Below, piece by piece: positions 33,262-36,768 of a stretch of DNA of 36,768 bases. Position 1 is the first letter of the stretch, and every line of letters begins with the position of its first letter. The stretch spans positions 1 to 36,768 of the forward strand of contig JAABRA010000121.1 in assembly GCA_011391155.1 (NCBI GenBank). The letters are read 5' to 3'. Source of the stretch: Burkholderiales bacterium. Lineage in GTDB: Bacteria > Pseudomonadota > Gammaproteobacteria > Burkholderiales > Burkholderiaceae_C. The translations under genes were made by a program, and so were the position numbers. The notes beneath the pieces are model-generated. The model made no database searches. It worked only from the letters and a program-made list of their open reading frames with translations, and was not told the origin of the DNA.

Positions 33262-33932
33262 GCCTTCGGAACGCTTTCCCGGCGCAGCACGTAGCCCACA
33301 CCGCGCACGGTTTCGATCAGTTCGGCCCGCAATTTTCGCCGCAGGTTGTAGATGTGGACTTCCACCGTGTTGCTCGCCACTTCGGTGCCCCATTTGTAGA
33401 GATGCTGTTCGAGCTGATCCCGGCTGAGCACCCGCCCGGCGTTCAGCATGAAGACGTGCAGCAAATCATATTCGCGACCCGACAGCTCCACCGGAACGCC
33501 GTTCAGCCAGACCTGATGGGCCACGGGATCGAGGCTCACGGACCCGGCCTCCAGCCGCGTCTGCGCCTGGCCGTGGGCGCGTCGCACCAGCGCGCGCAGC
33601 CGGGCGGCGAGCTCAAACAGGTCCACCGGCTTGACCAGGTAATCGTCCGCGCCGGCGTCCAGCCCCTCGATGCGGGCCGAGACCGCATCGCGCGCCGTCA
33701 GCACCAGCACCGGGGTGCTGACGCGTCGCGCCCGCGCGGCCTTCAGGCTGTCCATGCCGTCCTGGCGCGGCAGGCCCAGGTCCAGGACCACCGCCTGGTG
33801 ATCGCCGCTGAGCAATTCACGTTCGGCGGCGACGCCATCCCGGACCCAGTCCACATGAAAGCCCTGCTGCGTCAGGCCGGCCCGGATGCCGGAGCCCAGC
33901 AGCTCGTCGTCTTCAGCCAGAAGAATGCGCAT
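33258..33932 (-). CDS. OmpR-family response regulator (QseB-like)
   Basis: 224 residues. Receiver with acidic pair D8-D9, phospho-acceptor D51 (AVVLDLGLP) and the lysine in YLVKPVDL. Winged-helix output domain (about 128-220; VEVHIYNLRRKLRAELIETVRGVGYVL). It begins 6 bp after the cytochrome b561 stop codon, so the cytochrome and two-component genes form one transcript. Confidence 0.93.
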   Translation of the reverse strand: MRILLAEDDELLGSGIRAGLTQQGFHVDWVRDGVAAERELLSGDHQAVVLDLGLPRQDGMDSLKAARARRVSTPVLVLTARDAVSARIEGLDAGADDYLVKPVDLFELAARLRALVRRAHGQAQTRLEAGSVSLDPVAHQVWLNGVPVELSGREYDLLHVFMLNAGRVLSRDQLEQHLYKWGTEVASNTVEVHIYNLRRKLRAELIETVRGVGYVLRRESVPKA

Positions 33933-33938
33933 GATGGA

Positions 33939-34712
33939 TCAATCGTGGTGCCGTTCGCGGTGCTCGCGAGCGCGTCGCCCATCGTACGCGCCCTGGCGCG
34001 CCGGAGCATCGCGGCCGCCCTCGGTGAGGTTCGCGCCACTGTCCATCCCACCCGATCCAGCAGCCGGCGCCTGCTGCCACTGCCAGGCCCAGAAGCCCAG
34101 CACGGCGGCCAGCAACAGTGCTGCCACGGTGGTGTGGTTGCTTTTCAGCAGATCCGGCCCGGCCCCTTCGACCCGCCCGGTCAGCATCGGAGTGACCTGG
34201 TTCTTGCGGCGCAACAGGCTCAATCCCGCGATCATGGCGATGTGCGCCAGCACCACGGCCAGCAGTGCGTTGCCAAAAAATTCGTGGACCTCTTCCAGCC
34301 ACTCGCCGGCCCATTCGTTGTAGGTGCCGTAGCCGCTGAGCGTCAGCGGCCCGATCAGCGCCAGCAGCGCCACCACACTCAGGGTCAGCAACAGGTTTTG
34401 CGCCAGGCGCCAGTTCGGTGCGCCCGCCTTCAGGCCCGTGAGCCACAGCGGCAGACCTTGCAATTTGCGCCACAGGGCCGACAGTCGCGCATGGCGCGGC
34501 CCGATCAGGCCCCAGGCCAATCGAAACGCCAGCAGGCCCGCCAGGGTGTAGCCCAGCGTCACATGCAACAGGCGCCAGCGCTCGCCGTCGGCCGTGACAT
34601 AGGCACCAAGGAAGCTCAGCGCCATCAGCCAGTGCATCACCCGCGTCGGCGCGTCGACCGTGCGGCGGGTAGCCGGTTTTGACGTCGGTGCGGAAAAAGT
34701 CGTGCTGGTCAT
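33939..34712 (-). CDS. Cytochrome b561-type di-heme membrane protein
   Basis: 257 residues from the ATG at 34712 (MTSTTFSAPT); a longer frame upstream would cover the diheme cytochrome gene. Four membrane segments with histidines placed for two hemes b: H27 (RVMHWLMA), H51 (LLHVTLGYT), a histidine in EEVHEFFGN and one in VVLAHIAMI. An extra C-terminal helix (LLLAAVLGFWAW) precedes a charged tail. It would pass electrons from the quinone pool to the periplasmic diheme cytochrome c. Confidence 0.92.
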   Translation of the reverse strand: MTSTTFSAPTSKPATRRTVDAPTRVMHWLMALSFLGAYVTADGERWRLLHVTLGYTLAGLLAFRLAWGLIGPRHARLSALWRKLQGLPLWLTGLKAGAPNWRLAQNLLLTLSVVALLALIGPLTLSGYGTYNEWAGEWLEEVHEFFGNALLAVVLAHIAMIAGLSLLRRKNQVTPMLTGRVEGAGPDLLKSNHTTVAALLLAAVLGFWAWQWQQAPAAGSGGMDSGANLTEGGRDAPARQGAYDGRRAREHRERHHD

Positions 34713-34725
34713 TTTGATGATTGCC

Positions 34726-35193
34726 TCACTTCGGAATGCGAACGGCGTGTTCGCTGAAATCGCCCTGCTCGGCACCGCCATGGCAGGCCGTGCAGTTCGC
34801 GGGGGTCTTGATGCTGGCGCGCCGGAAAACCTCGGGCGCCACCTCGTCGTGCTTGCGCTTGAACCAGTTGGCCAAGGTGATGCGATCCTGCGGCGGCACC
34901 TCGCGCACCCGCTTGTAGGTGCCGGCGTTGGCCTGCAGCCAGGCGCTGATTGGCCGTGTGCTGGCAACATCCATGGACGCATCGGTGCCGTAGTGCCGGT
35001 CCAACCCGGTCATGACGCGCTGCCATGAGGCCCCGGGCAGCATCCCGGGCGGAAAAGCCAGGTGGCAGGACCCGCACTCCTGGGCGTAGCCGGGAAGCGC
35101 CGCGCGCGGCATAGGCACGCCGTCGGCTTGGGCCAGCGGTGTAATCAGGGCCGCGCACAGCGCGGCCAGAAGGGAAACAGAATTTGTTTTCAT
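34726..35193 (-). CDS. Diheme cytochrome c (DHC)
   Basis: 155 residues. A signal peptide (about 1-23, ending PLAQAD) and two heme c sites, CGSCH (40-44) and CTACH (134-138), with the spacing of the DHC family. It is periplasmic and is the expected electron carrier between the cytochrome b561 and the SHP encoded on either side. Its stop codon lies 13 bp before the cytochrome b start. Confidence 0.93.
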   Translation of the reverse strand: MKTNSVSLLAALCAALITPLAQADGVPMPRAALPGYAQECGSCHLAFPPGMLPGASWQRVMTGLDRHYGTDASMDVASTRPISAWLQANAGTYKRVREVPPQDRITLANWFKRKHDEVAPEVFRRASIKTPANCTACHGGAEQGDFSEHAVRIPK

Positions 35194-35223
35194 CGGAGGC
35201 TTCTCGCGGTCGGTGCAGGGATT

Positions 35224-35655
35224 TCAGGGCTTCTGATTCGTCAACCAGGCCAGCACATCGGCCTTCTCGGCCGCGCTGCATTCGCGCGCCAGCACGTCCT
35301 TGCAGTTTCGGGTGAACCATTTGTTCACCTTGGCCGTGTCGGTAAAGCGCAGCGGGTTGGCCGCAGGCGCCAGGGGCTCGATCACTTTGCCGGTGGAGGC
35401 GTGTTTGCCCGGGGCGGTGGGCGCAGTGCCGTGGCACGAAGCGCAGCTCAGATCACCGCCGTGACGGCTGGTGAACAACACCTTGCCCCGCTCGGCACTG
35501 GCCGCCGTGCCGGCCTGGGCCTGCCAGAGGGTCAACTGCGCGGCGGCCGTGGTGTCGCCTGCCTGCGCGGTCAGCGGGCTGAACACCGCCACCAGGGCGA
35601 TGGCGGCGATCCATGGTTGAAGTCGCTTCATTCGGTGGTTACTTGCGTTTGACAT
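35224..35655 (-). CDS. SHP (sphaeroides heme protein), oxygen-binding cytochrome c, DUF1924 family
   Basis: 143 residues with a signal peptide ending SPLTAQA. One heme c site, CASCH (71-75). The C-terminal part (IEPLAPAANPLRFTDTAKV, then KWFTRNCKDVLAREC) closely follows the Rhodobacter sphaeroides SHP, including N117, aligned with the asparagine that leaves the heme iron to let O2 or NO bind, and the disulfide cysteines C118 and C126. SHP, DHC and cytochrome b form a known cluster type; the physiological substrate is unsettled. The start could also be the ATG at 35631 (MKRLQPW). Neither start has a clear Shine-Dalgarno sequence. Confidence 0.9.
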   Translation of the reverse strand: MSNASNHRMKRLQPWIAAIALVAVFSPLTAQAGDTTAAAQLTLWQAQAGTAASAERGKVLFTSRHGGDLSCASCHGTAPTAPGKHASTGKVIEPLAPAANPLRFTDTAKVNKWFTRNCKDVLARECSAAEKADVLAWLTNQKP

Positions 35656-35703
35656 GCGCTCATCATGCAAGGGCCGGATGAAGTGTTTCTTAACCCAAAG
35701 CAG

Positions 35704-35757
35704 TCTGCTTTCAGTAGCAGTAGATGACCATTCCACGCTGGAATAAGGCCAATTTTT
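35704..35757 (-). repeat. Dispersed core-palindrome element, copy D (upstream of SHP)
   Basis: Minus strand: GAAAAATTGG, then TCCAGCGTGGAATGGTCA, six bases (TCTACT), then GCTACTGAAAGCAG, a shorter imperfect palindrome (CTGCT...AGCAG, 35705-35720). It lies about 50 bp before the SHP start codon in the 294-bp divergent spacer and has the same orientation as SHP. I see no other clear signal in that spacer. Confidence 0.7.
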
Positions 35758-35949
35758 CATATTTTTTTGCGCCAGCCACCGTTCGAGCCTCCAGGCCGAG
35801 CCCCGCCGGCAGGGGCGTGATGACGGCAACCCGGGATGCCACGCACACCACCGGGTGCGCCCCTGCACCCGCCCCGACACGCGTTCCTGCCGCATCCGCC
35901 GGTTGCAGCTATGCTTGCGCGCATCCCTTCACTCGACGTCCCGCTCGCC

Positions 35950-36480
35950 ATGTCGCAATTCCTCCTGAAAGCCCTGCCCTTCGCTGTCGCTGCGGCGTTG
36001 GGCCTGACGCTCCTGCCTGTGGTGGCCGACAGCACATCCTCGGCCAGTTCAGCAGGCAGCTCGGCGTCCACGTCGCTGGGCAGCTCCTCGACCTCCCTCG
36101 GAAAATCGACCGACAGTTCCTCGTCGAAGGAGCGCGTAGCCCAGGGCCACTACACGATCATCGACATGGCGGCCGTGGAGGGGCAACCCGACCTGCTGCG
36201 CTTGCGGCTGCAGGCGCTGACTGCCCCTCCGACACCCGACCAGCCCGTGGCGCAGGCGCAGTCGCAGGTTCCTGCCGCCCAGCGTGAGTTCACACTGCTG
36301 CTGCCGCGCGAGGCGGTAGCGCGCGGGCAGCTGGCCGCCGGCCGGACGGTGGCGGCCCTGCAGCGGCCGTACGGCCTGGCTTTTGCCACCGTGACCCCGC
36401 AGGGCCATGCCGACCCCTTCTTCCTGGTGCTGGACGACGCCTGGCACCGTGAGCTGGCCAGTCGCCCGGTCGGTGCCTGA
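35950..36480 (+). CDS. Small secreted hypothetical protein
   Basis: 176 residues from the ATG at 35950. Signal peptide MSQFLLKALPFAVAAALGLT followed by LLPVVADS; a Ser/Thr-rich stretch (about 29-60) leads to a small domain (KERVAQGHYTIIDMAAVEG, FTLLLPREAVARGQL). An ATG 13 codons earlier (35911) would spoil the signal peptide. I do not know the family. The stop codon is overlapped by the next gene, so the two form a pair. Confidence 0.75.
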   Translation: MSQFLLKALPFAVAAALGLTLLPVVADSTSSASSAGSSASTSLGSSSTSLGKSTDSSSSKERVAQGHYTIIDMAAVEGQPDLLRLRLQALTAPPTPDQPVAQAQSQVPAAQREFTLLLPREAVARGQLAAGRTVAALQRPYGLAFATVTPQGHADPFFLVLDDAWHRELASRPVGA

Positions 36481-36768
36481 CCTGCGAGCCGCCCCGGCGC
36501 GGGCCGCCCTCGCCCTGGGCCTGAGCCTGGCGGTTTGCGCCGCTTGGGCGGCCCCGCTCGACTACTGCAACGGCCCGTCGGAGCCCGGCGCTGCCACGCA
36601 GGACCGGCTGATCCGGGTCGCCGCCGTCGTCAAGGCCGAACTCGATCGATCGGGCCAGCGCCTCGCGCTGGTGTCGCGCTCGGGGCTGGCGCTGCAGTGG
36701 TTCAACCAGCGCTACTCGCATGCGGGCGTAAGCCTCAAGGCCAGCGGCAACACGCCATGGTCGGTGCG
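36473..36768 (+). CDS. DUF2145 family protein (3' end outside window)
   Basis: The 98 residues in the window start at a GTG at 36473 (VPDLRAAPARAALALG), overlapping the previous gene by 8 bp. A signal peptide ends near CAAWAAP. The mature start LDYCNGPSEPGAATQDRL and the segment LVSRSGLALQWFNQRYSHAG fit DUF2145 proteins, which are exported and have no assigned function. The rest lies beyond the right edge. Confidence 0.75.
   Translation, partial: MPDLRAAPARAALALGLSLAVCAAWAAPLDYCNGPSEPGAATQDRLIRVAAVVKAELDRSGQRLALVSRSGLALQWFNQRYSHAGVSLKASGNTPWSV

Noticed and set aside
32601-34682. Plus-strand open frame of 693 codons opposite the two-component and cytochrome b genes
   Set aside because: Composition is Pro/Ala/Gln/His-rich shadow; the opposite strand encodes complete recognisable families.

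Overview
The window is GC-rich, densely coded DNA with short spacers. Gene order (cysS, a 3-methyladenine glycosylase, accA, tilS, lysC, tRNA-Ser), many periplasmic binding proteins (TctC and TAXI types) and the repeat types point to a betaproteobacterium of the Burkholderiales, most likely Comamonadaceae (Polaromonas/Rhodoferax/Variovorax-like). This is inferred from gene content. No rRNA or marker search was possible.

Layout. (1) 1-6064, minus strand: a sigma54 activator, then a LivK-type binding protein, a secreted type-2 PHB depolymerase, livG and livF (cut by the window edge). A near-canonical -24/-12 promoter and upstream inverted repeats lie between activator and transporter. The set looks like a regulon for digesting external polyhydroxybutyrate and importing the products. 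(2) 6201-11934: a tripartite tricarboxylate transporter (tctCBA, minus) divergent from its two-component system (tctDE, plus), followed by hslR. (3) 12034-16468: a TAXI-TRAP transporter and a zinc-less MDR oxidoreductase. (4) 16640-22309, minus: tRNA-Ser(GCU) and the housekeeping block lysC, tilS, accA, glycosylase, cysS. (5) 22500-27875, plus: an envelope group of TPR protein, L,D-transpeptidase, two cyclophilins, lpxH and mtfA. (6) 27853-31782, minus: five tightly coupled signalling genes plus one flanking gene: Roadblock/LC7 protein, Aer-type PAS protein, a PhnD-like binding protein with no signal peptide, a helical protein with a cytosolic CxxCH, a degenerate receiver-like protein, and a protein that may be a divergent second Roadblock. 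I do not recognise this as a described system and it is the best candidate for something new. (7) 31849-35655, minus: an SHP oxygen-binding cytochrome c, a diheme cytochrome c and a cytochrome b561, tightly followed by a QseBC-like two-component system. (8) 35950-36768, plus: a small secreted protein and a DUF2145 protein, cut by the window end.

A second layer of structure is a dispersed element of about 60 bp, present at least five times. It has a conserved core around CCAGCGTGGAATGG, a T-run on one side and, six bases away on the other side, a GCTATA...TATAGC palindrome. All five copies have the same orientation relative to the gene they precede or interrupt. One lies in frame inside tilS, and one supplies the start codon and first signal-peptide residues of the L,D-transpeptidase. 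A different inverted pair of 38-bp repeats fills the livG-livF spacer and appears to supply the livF ribosome binding site.
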